DNA of 51,998 nt from Mycobacteriales bacterium. GTDB lineage: Bacteria; Actinomycetota; Actinomycetes; Mycobacteriales; QHCE01. Below are positions 19,080-27,952 of the stretch, piece by piece. The notes under the pieces are model-generated. The model was not told the DNA's origin. It was given only the letters and a program-made list of their open reading frames with translations, and did not search any database. The stretch lies in assembly GCA_013362805.1 (NCBI GenBank), contig JABFVL010000089.1:1-51998 (forward strand). The letters run 5' to 3'. The position numbers and the translations under genes were made by a program. Each line of letters begins with the position of its first letter. Position 1 is the stretch's first letter.

Positions 19080-19733
19080 TTAAAGATATTGCCCCGTGGT
19101 GTGCGGAGCGTTGTCTTCATCAGCACCGGGCATTGAACCCATAGGCAGTTGAGGCATCCGACGGATCTGTTCCAACTGCAAACGCGCCGCCATCTGCTGC
19201 GCCACCAATGCTGCCTGAATACCGTGGAACAAGCCCTCCAACCAGCCCACCAGCTGTGCTTGCGCTATCCGCAGCTCGGGCTCGGACGGAGTCGTGCCCT
19301 CAGCGAACGGCAACGACAGGCGCTCCAATTCTTCTTGCAGCTCTGGGGCCAGGCCATCTTCCAGCTCGGAAATCGAACGGGCATGGATTTCTTTAAGTCG
19401 AGCCCGGCCAGCCTCATCAAGGGGCGCGGCACGCACTTCTTCCAAAAGCTGCTTGATCATGCTGCCAATGCGCATCACTTTGGCGGGCTGCTCCACCAAA
19501 CGCGAAGGGTCGTTGTCGTCTTTCTCGCCCTCTTCGCTATCGATTGCGCCCACGGGAGTGCCGTCGGGGCCTACCACCAGAACCCCTTGATTTATGTCGC
19601 CCTTAGCGGCTCCGAGCAGGGCAGCTTCGAGTTTTTGCTGATCCACCTTCGCGTCGTCCTTCTCTTTCGCGTCGTCGGTTAGCGGACCGGGCTCGGTCGG
19701 CTCGGTCTCTTCGTCGTTCTCGCGCTCGGTCAT
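19080..19733 (-). CDS. bpa: bacterial proteasome activator Bpa
   Basis: 217 residues from ATG 19733 (M-T-E-R-E-N-D-E-E-T). An acidic disordered N-terminus is followed by a four-helix-bundle region (about 75-190), including S-R-L-V-E-Q-P-A-K-V-M-R-I-G-S-M and Q-L-V-G-W-L-E-G-L-F-H-G-I-Q-A-A-L. The protein ends in G-Q-Y-L, the tail that docks into the 20S proteasome alpha ring in mycobacterial Bpa (Rv3780). Bpa is an ATP-independent ring that feeds unfolded proteins to the proteasome. Its presence implies proteasome core genes elsewhere in this genome. A longer open frame reaches 19856 but would overlap the divergent gene and lacks family similarity. Confidence 0.96.
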   Translation of the reverse strand: MTERENDEETEPTEPGPLTDDAKEKDDAKVDQQKLEAALLGAAKGDINQGVLVVGPDGTPVGAIDSEEGEKDDNDPSRLVEQPAKVMRIGSMIKQLLEEVRAAPLDEAGRARLKEIHARSISELEDGLAPELQEELERLSLPFAEGTTPSEPELRIAQAQLVGWLEGLFHGIQAALVAQQMAARLQLEQIRRMPQLPMGSMPGADEDNAPHTTGQYL

Positions 19734-19843
19734 ATTTCGATTCTTGCGCACGAGTCTGGACGACGGAACACCGCACCTATTTTGGGTTTTGTGGAGCGAA
19801 AGCGGTGTGACCACGTGCCGGTATCTGCGTAAACTCTGCAGAG

Positions 19844-20458
19844 GTGAGCTCCACAAATGCCGCGAAGACGAAGCCTGTTCGACTCGATTTCCGACGCACG
19901 AGCCCTCAGGCTTTACTGCTAGGTGCCCTGCTGTTGCTGGCTATCGAGGCAGCGCTTATTGGTTACCTTGTGAAACCTGAGGTGTTCACCTCGGATGAAA
20001 TGCAACCCAACTGGGTCATTTGGTTCTGCGCCATTGTGCTCGGCCTGATGATCATTATCTTGGCCGCAGCTGTGCCGGCCATGCTCAAAAAGCACTCTAT
20101 GACCTTCGACGACACTGGTATTCACTGGTTCGATCGCGGCACTGAACTGACAATTGGATGGGAACAAATCGGCGGCATCGGTGTGAGTTGGCGGCGGCGC
20201 ACAACGTCCACGGCCCGCGGCAGCTTCACCAAGCGTAAGTATGCGTTGGAGCTTTTTCCCGCGGATGCGGCCTTTGCTACGCATCATCCGGAACTTTCGT
20301 TGTACCGAGCCGCTGAGCCCATGCCCGCACCTGGGCTCACTCCGTACCGGTACCGTTTTATGCTCCCTCCGCTCAGCCCCGCGCCAGCTCACGCGGCGGC
20401 GCTGATGGAACATTTCTATCCGGGCAAGTGGCTCGGGGAATACGAAAGGCAGAGTTAG
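19844..20458 (+). CDS. two-helix membrane protein with PH-like domain
   Basis: 204 residues. A basic N-terminus leads into two transmembrane helices at about 22-44 and 59-84. The cytosolic part has a bPH-like pattern: a beta strand M-T-F-D-D-T-G-I-H-W-F, then L-T-I-G-W-E-Q-I-G-G-I, as in membrane-anchored pleckstrin-like proteins of actinobacteria. Function is unknown. GTG 19844 is the start, 110 bases from the divergent bpa start. It ends 4 bases into the 3' end of the convergent quinone oxidoreductase gene. Confidence 0.75.
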   Translation: MSSTNAAKTKPVRLDFRRTSPQALLLGALLLLAIEAALIGYLVKPEVFTSDEMQPNWVIWFCAIVLGLMIIILAAAVPAMLKKHSMTFDDTGIHWFDRGTELTIGWEQIGGIGVSWRRRTTSTARGSFTKRKYALELFPADAAFATHHPELSLYRAAEPMPAPGLTPYRYRFMLPPLSPAPAHAAALMEHFYPGKWLGEYERQS

Positions 20459-21420
20459 CGCACCAACAGGACTTTCCCGATTTGGGCGCCATCCTCCAGA
20501 TAGCGATGTGCGTCAGCGGCATCTGCTAGCGCGAATGCCTTATCGATGACGGGACGAACCTGCCCAAGCTCGATAAGTGGCCACACATGGTCCAACACTT
20601 GCTCAATGATGTGTCCTTTGTCGAGCTCCGAGCGGGACCGCAATGTAGTGCCTACCAGGCTGGCCCGTTTCGCCATCAGTTTCGGCAGATCAATGTCGCC
20701 GCGCGCGCCACCTTGCAGCCCAATGACTACCAATCGTCCCTCGGTAGCCAAGGCGTCGATATTGCGATTCAAATATTTGGCGCCCATGTTGTCCAAAATG
20801 ACATCAGCGCCTCCAGCCTCATGCAAGATGGCGGCGAAATCTTCTGTCGCGTAGTCGATGACTCGATCGGCGCCCAGCACTCGACATTTCTCCGCTTTGC
20901 GCGCACTGGCTGTGCAAAACACTCGAGCCCCGTAGGCGTGGGCAAGCTGAATGGCCATTGTGCCGATGCCGCCCGATCCGCCATGCACCAAGAACGTGCC
21001 ACCCGGGTTGAGCCTGGCCAGCGCGAACACGTTCGACCACACGGTGCATACGACTTCCGGCAGCGCGGCCGCTTCGGCAACACTCACGTTCTTGGGAACC
21101 GGCAACACATGGCTCGCCGAGACGGCTACACGCTCGGCGTATCCACCGCCAGCTAGGAGCGCACACACTTCGTCGCCAACGTGCCATTCGAGAACATCTT
21201 CCCCGACCGCGGCGATCGTGCCCGAGCATTCCAAACCCAAAATCGGTGAAGCGTCCTCGGGAGGCGGATAAACTCCCTGTCGCTGGAGGAGATCCGCCCG
21301 ATTCACCGCGCTTGCCACTACATCGATGAGTACTTCGCCTGGGCGAAGAACAGGGTCCGCTACCTGCTCATATCGCAGAACTTCGGGGCCGCCAGGTTCG
21401 GTGACGTTGATAGCGCGCAT
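20455..21420 (-). CDS. NADPH:quinone oxidoreductase (zeta-crystallin/PIG3-like MDR)
   Basis: 321 residues from ATG 21420; an in-frame extension to 21468 lacks support. It is a zinc-free medium-chain dehydrogenase/reductase: the catalytic half includes N-R-A-D-L-L-Q-R-Q-G-x-Y, and the Rossmann half includes the nucleotide loop H-G-G-S-G-G-I-G-T-M-A-I-Q-L-A and L-G-A-D-R-V-I-D-Y. The R-A-D-L-L-Q-R-Q-G-Y-P-P-P signature is that of the PIG3/QorA-like subgroup, which reduces quinones using NADPH. Its start is 80 bp from a divergent kinase-like gene. Confidence 0.93.
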   Translation of the reverse strand: MRAINVTEPGGPEVLRYEQVADPVLRPGEVLIDVVASAVNRADLLQRQGVYPPPEDASPILGLECSGTIAAVGEDVLEWHVGDEVCALLAGGGYAERVAVSASHVLPVPKNVSVAEAAALPEVVCTVWSNVFALARLNPGGTFLVHGGSGGIGTMAIQLAHAYGARVFCTASARKAEKCRVLGADRVIDYATEDFAAILHEAGGADVILDNMGAKYLNRNIDALATEGRLVVIGLQGGARGDIDLPKLMAKRASLVGTTLRSRSELDKGHIIEQVLDHVWPLIELGQVRPVIDKAFALADAADAHRYLEDGAQIGKVLLVR

Positions 21421-21500
21421 ATCCCTATCCTGCCTTGCGCTCGCAGCTACCCAATACCGGCGCCACACGAGCCGCGATATGTGCGCATTACGCTGCTCCT

Positions 21501-22340
21501 ATGTCTGCCGACGTTGAGCTGGGGATGAAACTTTTGCGGGCCGCACTGGGCGGTTCGGTGACCAGAAACGTGGCATCGCGCGTTGAGCTCGCGGAACGCA
21601 TCGTGTTTGACGCGTTTGACGAGGCTGGTGGCCATTACATCGTCAAAGTGGATAGTGACTGGCGGCGAATTAGTGACGAAGTGGACGCAATGCGTTATGT
21701 GCGCACGGTGGTACCCGCGCCAGAATTCGTCGCGGCAGATGAGACTTCGCTTGCTTACCGATATGTCGACGGCACCCCGCTCACTGAGGTCAACGACGCG
21801 GACGCGTGGCGAAACGCGGGAGAAACCTTGGCGAAGCTCCACGCCCTGCCTGCCGATTGCCCCGAAGAACATCGGCTGAACTGGGGCGCGCATTTCTTGG
21901 GCGGTGCACTTGAAGAAACCACACGGATCGGCTCGCTGCTCACCGAAACGCAAAGACAACGCTTCGTCGACTATTTCACCGGCGGGCTCGCTGGGCTTCA
22001 GCTCGACGTGTGCGTGAGCTTGCATGGCGACTGCCAGGCAGAACACGTCATCATCGATGCTGCCGGTGGTGTGGCGGCTTTGCTGGATTTCGCTGACTTT
22101 GGATGTGGTGACGCCCTTGTCGATCTGTGTGCGCTCACCGCATGGCATCCGCACCAGCTGAATGCCGTATTGGATGGCTATCAGCCGAGTGCTCAATTGC
22201 TCGCCCGAGTCGATCGGTACCGGCACGCGTATTGGGCGCGTCGACATTTGGGCGTCGCACGCTGGCGGGCGGAACAAAACTTGCCCTATCACGATGCGCT
22301 AAACGCCGCCCTGAAGTTCGCTACCCCTGACCCCTCATGA
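21501..22340 (+). CDS. aminoglycoside phosphotransferase (APH)-family kinase
   Basis: 279 residues from ATG 21501. The protein-kinase-like fold is recognisable by the catalytic loop L-H-G-D-C-Q-A-E-H-V-I-I-D and the metal-binding D-F-A-D-F-G-C-G-D. An N-terminal lobe lysine lies in Y-I-V-K-V. The family phosphorylates small molecules such as aminoglycosides, homoserine or choline-like alcohols. The catalytic loop has Q-A-E-H where many APH enzymes have x-x-x-N, so the usual metal-binding asparagine appears replaced by histidine or glutamate. The substrate is unknown, and an antibiotic resistance role cannot be claimed. Confidence 0.85.
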   Translation: MSADVELGMKLLRAALGGSVTRNVASRVELAERIVFDAFDEAGGHYIVKVDSDWRRISDEVDAMRYVRTVVPAPEFVAADETSLAYRYVDGTPLTEVNDADAWRNAGETLAKLHALPADCPEEHRLNWGAHFLGGALEETTRIGSLLTETQRQRFVDYFTGGLAGLQLDVCVSLHGDCQAEHVIIDAAGGVAALLDFADFGCGDALVDLCALTAWHPHQLNAVLDGYQPSAQLLARVDRYRHAYWARRHLGVARWRAEQNLPYHDALNAALKFATPDPS

Positions 22341-22360
22341 CAAAATGGTTCCGCGACATT

Positions 22361-22449
22361 GGAGGGCTCGCCTAGTGGCCGATGGCGGTAGTCTTGAAAA
22401 CTACTAGGGGCAGTGATGTCTCTCGAGGGTTCGAATCCCTCGCCCTCCG
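22361..22449 (+). tRNA. tRNA-Ser (anticodon UGA)
   Basis: Acceptor arms GGAGGGC and GCCCTCC pair perfectly. The anticodon arm is GTAGT-CTTGAAA-ACTAC, giving anticodon TGA. A long variable arm (class II tRNA) and the T arm GAGGG-TTCGAAT-CCCTC follow. The discriminator is G and the CCA end is not encoded. It reads UCA and, by wobble, UCG codons. Confidence 0.97.
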
Positions 22450-22467
22450 CACTCATCAGTGAAAACG

Positions 22468-22497
22468 CGCCCTGACCTGTGTGAATAGGTCAGGGCG
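22468..22497 (+). terminator. hairpin downstream of tRNA-Ser
   Basis: An 11-bp perfect stem (22468-22478 with 22487-22497) and 8-base loop lie 19 bp after the tRNA. Only a weak U-rich tail (TGTTC) follows. It likely terminates the tRNA transcript. Confidence 0.65.
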
Positions 22498-22547
22498 TGT
22501 TCAGTTGTAGAGAGCTAAACATTTGGAAGCTTCGAGATAATCGCCGG

Positions 22548-23126
22548 ATGACGAACAACCGCTTCATGCCGATCCATGACCCGGAAGTCCTCGCTAGGGG
22601 CGAGCGTGTGTTGGGTGCCCAGTTCAAAGCTATGAGCGAGCGGGTGTTGCGGGCAACGGAGCTGACCTCTCGCCTAAATGTGCTCCCGTTCGATGATGAG
22701 GCCGGTAAGTCCACGCTGCTCGAACAGATTTTGGGCGCCCCGCTGCCTTCGAGGGTCACGATCTACCCGCCTTTCTACACCGATCATGGCCTTAACTTGG
22801 AGTTAGCGGAGCGCGTCTTTATCAACCAGAACTGCACATTCCTGGATTACGCGGGCATTCGGTTGGGTGAGGGCGTCATGATCGGCCCTAAGGCAACGTT
22901 CATCACGATGGGTCACCCTGTGGATCCCGATGAGCGGCGCCAGTTCCTTACCGGTGCCCCTATAGATGTGGCAGAAAATGTATGGATTGGTGCCGGCGCG
23001 ACGATTCTGCCCGGTGTCAGCATCGGGCGAGACGCGGTCATCGCGGCCGGAACGATCGTTGCTGATGATGTGCCGGCCGCGAGCCTGGTGGCTGGACCTA
23101 AGGGCGGTGTGCGTCGACGTTGGTAG
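22548..23126 (+). CDS. LbH acyltransferase, maltose/galactoside O-acetyltransferase type
   Basis: 192 residues from ATG 22548. It shows the left-handed beta-helix hexapeptide repeats of the MAA/LacA family: N-Q-N-C-T-F-L-D-Y-A-G-I-R-L-G-E-G-V-M-I-G-P and the C-terminal I-G-A-G-A-T-I-L-P-G-V-S-I-G-R-D-A-V-I-A-A-G. The catalytic histidine lies in T-M-G-H-P-V-D. These enzymes transfer acetyl groups from acetyl-CoA to sugars. The acceptor is not deducible. No ribosome binding site is obvious; ATG 22566 is another possible start. Confidence 0.88.
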   Translation: MTNNRFMPIHDPEVLARGERVLGAQFKAMSERVLRATELTSRLNVLPFDDEAGKSTLLEQILGAPLPSRVTIYPPFYTDHGLNLELAERVFINQNCTFLDYAGIRLGEGVMIGPKATFITMGHPVDPDERRQFLTGAPIDVAENVWIGAGATILPGVSIGRDAVIAAGTIVADDVPAASLVAGPKGGVRRRW

Positions 23127-23240
23127 TGCTAAGTGCGGGTTCCTACGACGGTTTTATGGTGTATGCCGTTCACCGCAGGTGATGTGGATCATCCGCGGCC
23201 CGCACATCGGGTGAGGGCGCCCTCGCGCGAATAGAATGTT

Positions 23241-23912
23241 GTGATGGCCAAGAAGACTCCCTTAACCCGTATCGAGCGTTACATCCGTCTCATTCAGAAT
23301 GAGGGATTGCAGCTTGCCCCGGCCGCCGTCCAAGCCGTTGTTTTGAATAGCAGATTGAAAGACAGTGTCTTGATGGTCCATTCGCCGGGCTATGAGCCTC
23401 ATTGGACGTTGCCTGGTGGTGAAGTTGATGCAGAAGACGTCGATCTCGAACATGCGCTGCTACGTGAATTTGGTGAGGAACTTGGGACCGAGGAACTCGG
23501 CGCGGATGTGGCCGTGGGGCCGTTGCGGGCGATCAATATCAACGCGCCAAACGACAGCAGAGGCCGACCTTTCGAGCTGATCGACTATTTGTACGAGGTG
23601 GACATAACAGGCGGACCCGCCAGCATGTATCTGAGGCGCCCCACGTTTCGGCTGCAGGCGGATGAAATAGCCGCGGTGGAATATGTCCCCTTAGAGCAGG
23701 CGCCCGAGCGGGCTGGTTCTCGCAAGGGCGGCCGGTTGAAAGGGGCACTTGAGGCGCATACGAACGATTCGTTGGTTCGGCTCCAAGATGGGGTGGCTAT
23801 TCCGCAGCGCGAATACGCTCGGCACGCTGAGCGGGTGGCGTACCTGAACTCAGCGGGGATGGACTATTACCTAGCCGAACTGGAAAAAGCGAGAACGCGA
23901 CTCACTCGGTGA
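23241..23912 (+). CDS. Nudix hydrolase
   Basis: 223 residues. The Nudix box is visible from about residue 60: G-G-E-V-D-A-E-D-V-D-L, then L-R-E-F-G-E-E-L-G, with the R-E-x-x-E-E metal-binding core intact and possibly one extra residue in the first half. The W-T-L-P-G-G-E entry is typical of sugar-nucleotide or NTP pyrophosphatases. A C-terminal extension of about 60 residues is unassigned. It starts at GTG 23241 or ATG 23244. It ends 20 bases before the end of the convergent giant gene. Confidence 0.88.
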   Translation: MMAKKTPLTRIERYIRLIQNEGLQLAPAAVQAVVLNSRLKDSVLMVHSPGYEPHWTLPGGEVDAEDVDLEHALLREFGEELGTEELGADVAVGPLRAININAPNDSRGRPFELIDYLYEVDITGGPASMYLRRPTFRLQADEIAAVEYVPLEQAPERAGSRKGGRLKGALEAHTNDSLVRLQDGVAIPQREYARHAERVAYLNSAGMDYYLAELEKARTRLTR

Positions 23913-23932
23913 GTGAGGAAATCCGGTGAACG

Positions 23933-26900
23933 TTATGCGCGGCGTCGGGACGGCAAAATTTGAGCTATCCCTTTACGGGTTTGCTCGCAAGTGGGCAAGG
24001 CGGGGTTGAACATCACAGGGGTGATAGTCGTTCGACCCCGATGCGATTTCAACCGGAGCAATGCGGCCCTTTGCGTGGATGGAGCGGCCCGGAAATCGTA
24101 GGTGTCGGTGCTGACAGCGAGCAGGCGAGAGCCATGTGCTTCTTCTCGCACGGTCAGTTGCACCCCTGACGTGCTTAACAGAGCACGCCATTCCTGTCTT
24201 AGGGTGGATTTTGACGTTTTTACTCGCGCCGCTACAGAACTAGGCCAATCCGGCACCGACTGTTCCGGATTTGCTCGCAAAGCCGCCAAGATCGCAGCTT
24301 GGTCCGCGTCCGCGAGATCTGGAAGAGGTAACTGAAAACTGGGGCTAGTCTTCTCATCGTCCGCTTGCGCGCGCAGGTGTTCCTCGCGCATCTCAGCCAC
24401 TATCCCATCGACGTAGGTATCCCATATCCCGGTCTCCGCCGCGTGGGGATCAGCCGTTAGCTCGTCGGCTTGGCGAAGATTGGCCACGATGAATCGTGCC
24501 GTCTTCTTGGTGGAACGGCGCTTGTGGTTGCTATTGGCTGGGTGAGCCAATAGTTCCCCGCCAGCGCGTATGCGGGTGACGCTTCCCGTCGCCACATCGC
24601 CGGCGTGCTCGAGAAGATCTAAAAAGCTGTCCTCATGGGCGAGTAGCGCTGAAAGAGTGAGCGAGGTGCCGCCTAGCGGATGGGATGGCACGAACTCGTA
24701 CTTTTCGTAGTAGCGCACCGCCGCCGCCAAGGCGGCAGCGGCAAGGCGGAACTCACCATCGTCGGTGGGCAACGCCAATATCGCTTTGGCGCCTCGCATG
24801 ATCTTTTCGTCGAGCGCGGTTCCCTGGTGGCCCAGAATCTCAATTTTCCGCAGTTCTGCAGGTAGGTAAGCGCACATTTGCTGGTACGTGAATTCAGCAT
24901 CCGCGAGGATTCGACTTTCTTCGGCGTACTCTTTGGCGAGCACATCGGCTACCTGCTGATGGCGTGCTTCTGGAATCCATTGTTCGGGAATGCGCTTTAA
25001 CAAAGACTCCTCGTATCGCTGCGTGTCGTGAGTAATCTGTTGTCGAAATTCGGTGTGAGCCGCAATCGGTGTTCGTGCGAATGGTTGGGGTTCTAATGCC
25101 GGAACCAGATCACGTTCTTCCTCAAGTCGAGTCTGGTCGGAAAGCATCACGTCGATAACCGCGTGCAAGTTCGCGGCGAGTTGATCTGTCCGATTGGCTT
25201 CTCGTGGATGTTTAGCCCGACCAGAAAATCGGCAGCTCTTCGCAGCAACGTCAATCGCAAACAAGGCGAACGTGTCATCTGTGTCTTCAAGCCTGGCTAG
25301 AGCGCAGGCGAGGCGGCTCTCTGCCGCGATATTGGTTGGTTCGCCCGGAAGTAATGTGGGCAGCTGGAATTCGGGAGCGAGCTTGTCCGCGACACGAGTA
25401 AGCACGCTTTCGGCGAGTTGACGATTTCGAACAGCGGTTTTCTCGTTGACCTCTAGTTCGGTCTGATACCCCGCGATTTTTCTAGTCATGAGCCCATGGA
25501 AGCCCTCGGACGTAAGATCAGTCGTCGCCACTAATTCATGGAACCAACGCCGCAAATTCGCATTTCCCTTTTGACGAATGGCTTCCCAAATTCGCTGAAA
25601 ATTATGGTCTTTGTCGAGCCAATAAGACACGGGTGGCTGACACAACTCCGAGCCTAAGCCATGATAAAAACGGGAAAGGTTCGTTGTGGCGGTTACGACC
25701 TGTTCCGTGTAAGACCGAATGATCGCCGCGCTTTGCTCCGGGCCCGCGATATTGTGAGTCGCAAGTTTAATGTCATTTACGAGTCGACCTGCCCCCACCT
25801 TTCCTCGTGTCAGCTTGTTTTGGTCGTTGACCCAGTTCATAGAACGACGCATCTGCCAGTCCACAGCCACCATCCGCCATGGCTGTAGACCAGATGCGGT
25901 CATGAAACCCACCCCGAGTCCGCGGGTGATGTCTGGTCCGAGAATCGGAGCGGCTGCCAATAGTTTGAGCGGGGTAAGTTGCAACGCCCACCGAATGTAT
26001 GGCCAGGGGTGGGCCCGTAATCTCGGCTTTGGTCTCGGTGCTAGTTGAAACTCAGCTTCCGGACTGTGTGCTCTGCCCTCGGCATGTTCGTGCACCCGAC
26101 GCCAGCTGCGCTGATGGTGTGCGAATTCCACTTTCTGATTTTCCAGCTCACGGTTCGCATCCGAGAATTCTTGGCGTTTCACCGCGCTATTGGCAGTGAA
26201 TTGCACTAGCGCGCTTCCGATGACCGGTGTGATGGGAATAGTCGCCAAACCGGCATTGCCCAGAGCCACGGTGCCGCCAGCCAGCACACCGGCAAAAATG
26301 AGCGGAGTTTTCAGCAGAATGTTGAATATCTCTTTCCACGTCAATGGTTTCTTTTCGATGACGGTATTCGAGGGCTTGAGATCATATTCTTCGATAAGGT
26401 CGCTGGTTTTTTCCATTAGCTTTGTGTGTTCGGCGATAGCCTCAGCCAGAGCCGAAAACTCTTTCCGAGTCGCATCGCTATCTTCGGCCAGTTTCTCTAT
26501 TTCTCCATAGCTCTGATAGAGCCGCATCCAAGCGTCAATGTGTTGGGCAAACTCATCGACTTCGCCTCGTGCGAATACTTTTTCGGCCGCATGATTGCGA
26601 ATTCTGTTAGGAAAAAGTGCCTGCAGGTTATTTCTCGCGATTCGGATTCGATTAAGAGAGTCGATGCCTCGGCGCGCGGCGATTTCTTTTTGAAGGGCCG
26701 CATTCGCTTCAGCCTGCTTTTCGCCAAACCGATCAACATCGGTATCGACATTGGAGCTACGCACCGCCGCATCCAGCAAACCCGTCGCCGCATTCACCTG
26801 AACCGCCCTGGTGGAGAGCCGATGGACGATGCGGCCCCGATCGATCAGGCGCCTTTCTGGCGGATTTATGACCGCGCACATGCCTGTCGGGCTGCTCACC

Positions 26901-27790
26901 GCGGCAACCGCGGCTCCCGGCAGGTACCGCGCGCTCTGAGCCGAACCTTCCACTCCACCGAACTTTAAAGCCGCCAGTCCGCCAAAAAGGTCTTCCCAAC
27001 CTCCGAGTGTGTACGATTTCGCAACGCTCGATCCGCTCCAAGAGCCACGTACCCGATGCAGCCCACGCGGCAAAAACCTGCCGTTAAGGCGCCCGCCATA
27101 AAGCACCTGCGAATAGATGGCATCCGGAACTGATTCCGCCATCGCCGCCCGGTTTTCACGCCAATAAGAATGCCCACGCCGTATTTCTCTGCTTGCCGCG
27201 TAGAAACGAGCCTTGAATGCTTTCCGTAGCTTGGGGTGCACGCTGTCGAGTAGAAAAAGCTCGCGATCCGCTTCCATCCGAATGGTTTTGGCCAAACCGA
27301 ACTGAGTAAGTTCGCGTTTTTCATTGCGACCGGCCACGAAGAGGCTTTGGGTATCATCGAGTGATTCCCAGTGACTTGGCTGACGGCCCTCAGCGGTGGC
27401 ACGAGCCGCGCCGAGTAAACCAACTAATTGTGTTCCTACCGCACGTAGCTGGTCGAGATTTGTGGCTCCTTTCGGTAGCCAAATTGATTCCGACCATCGT
27501 TCGGTTTTAGTCCAAACCACAAGACGGCCGACGTTGTCATCTGCGACATCATCGACCCGGATCCTTATGGGCACTTCATCGCCGCTGGGCAATACGAGTC
27601 GCAGCCGTGCCGCCGCCCAACCAACGCCGCGCCTTACGGGGGTGATCTCGACTGTCGCCCCTAGTGCTGAAAGTGGCCCCAGTGCTCGACTTTCACGCGG
27701 CTCGACCTCGAAAAACTCGGCTAAGTTGTCGACTATTTTTGCGGAATTTAGTGTTTGTGCGGGATTTCGCTTGTTGCCCAAAACGCTCAC
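23933..27790 (-). CDS. giant membrane-associated protein of unknown family
   Basis: About 1,285 residues from GTG 27790, chosen because GGAGG lies 7 bases upstream; GTG 27814 adds eight residues. No known enzyme motif is recognised. Approximate order (numbered from 27814): an alpha/beta-looking N-terminal third (1-345); a coiled-coil-rich segment (360-480); a hydrophobic hairpin (about 497-540) with L-A-G-G-T-V-A-L-G-N; a second coiled coil; a second weaker hydrophobic stretch around L-K-L-L-A-A-A-P-I-L-G; a long helical region; and a C-terminal helix-turn-helix-like part (D-Q-A-A-I-L-A-A-L-R-A-N-P-E, then T-S-K-S-T-L-R-Q-E-W). The C-terminal part recalls the winged-helix proteins at 4.6-9.3 kb, although homology is not established. 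It stands alone as a transcription unit. Confidence 0.7.
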   Translation of the reverse strand: MSVLGNKRNPAQTLNSAKIVDNLAEFFEVEPRESRALGPLSALGATVEITPVRRGVGWAAARLRLVLPSGDEVPIRIRVDDVADDNVGRLVVWTKTERWSESIWLPKGATNLDQLRAVGTQLVGLLGAARATAEGRQPSHWESLDDTQSLFVAGRNEKRELTQFGLAKTIRMEADRELFLLDSVHPKLRKAFKARFYAASREIRRGHSYWRENRAAMAESVPDAIYSQVLYGGRLNGRFLPRGLHRVRGSWSGSSVAKSYTLGGWEDLFGGLAALKFGGVEGSAQSARYLPGAAVAAVSSPTGMCAVINPPERRLIDRGRIVHRLSTRAVQVNAATGLLDAAVRSSNVDTDVDRFGEKQAEANAALQKEIAARRGIDSLNRIRIARNNLQALFPNRIRNHAAEKVFARGEVDEFAQHIDAWMRLYQSYGEIEKLAEDSDATRKEFSALAEAIAEHTKLMEKTSDLIEEYDLKPSNTVIEKKPLTWKEIFNILLKTPLIFAGVLAGGTVALGNAGLATIPITPVIGSALVQFTANSAVKRQEFSDANRELENQKVEFAHHQRSWRRVHEHAEGRAHSPEAEFQLAPRPKPRLRAHPWPYIRWALQLTPLKLLAAAPILGPDITRGLGVGFMTASGLQPWRMVAVDWQMRRSMNWVNDQNKLTRGKVGAGRLVNDIKLATHNIAGPEQSAAIIRSYTEQVVTATTNLSRFYHGLGSELCQPPVSYWLDKDHNFQRIWEAIRQKGNANLRRWFHELVATTDLTSEGFHGLMTRKIAGYQTELEVNEKTAVRNRQLAESVLTRVADKLAPEFQLPTLLPGEPTNIAAESRLACALARLEDTDDTFALFAIDVAAKSCRFSGRAKHPREANRTDQLAANLHAVIDVMLSDQTRLEEERDLVPALEPQPFARTPIAAHTEFRQQITHDTQRYEESLLKRIPEQWIPEARHQQVADVLAKEYAEESRILADAEFTYQQMCAYLPAELRKIEILGHQGTALDEKIMRGAKAILALPTDDGEFRLAAAALAAAVRYYEKYEFVPSHPLGGTSLTLSALLAHEDSFLDLLEHAGDVATGSVTRIRAGGELLAHPANSNHKRRSTKKTARFIVANLRQADELTADPHAAETGIWDTYVDGIVAEMREEHLRAQADDEKTSPSFQLPLPDLADADQAAILAALRANPEQSVPDWPSSVAARVKTSKSTLRQEWRALLSTSGVQLTVREEAHGSRLLAVSTDTYDFRAAPSTQRAALLRLKSHRGRTTITPVMFNPALPTCEQTRKGIAQILPSRRRA

Positions 27791-27952
27791 ACCAAGACCT
27801 CCGCTCGCCGCCACTACCCTGGGCGTTGAGCGTGCAAGTTGAGTTTGACAGAAGTTGAGTCGTTCATCGTTAGTCTACTTTGGGGCATCGAGATGAGGTG
27901 GATTTTCCGGGCGGTGGGGGCATTAGCCCGCTCACAGTGGGGTGAAGCGAGG

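Noticed and set aside
21447..22292. 281-codon frame antisense to the APH-type kinase
   Set aside because: No recognisable motif; the plus-strand gene has the kinase catalytic loop.
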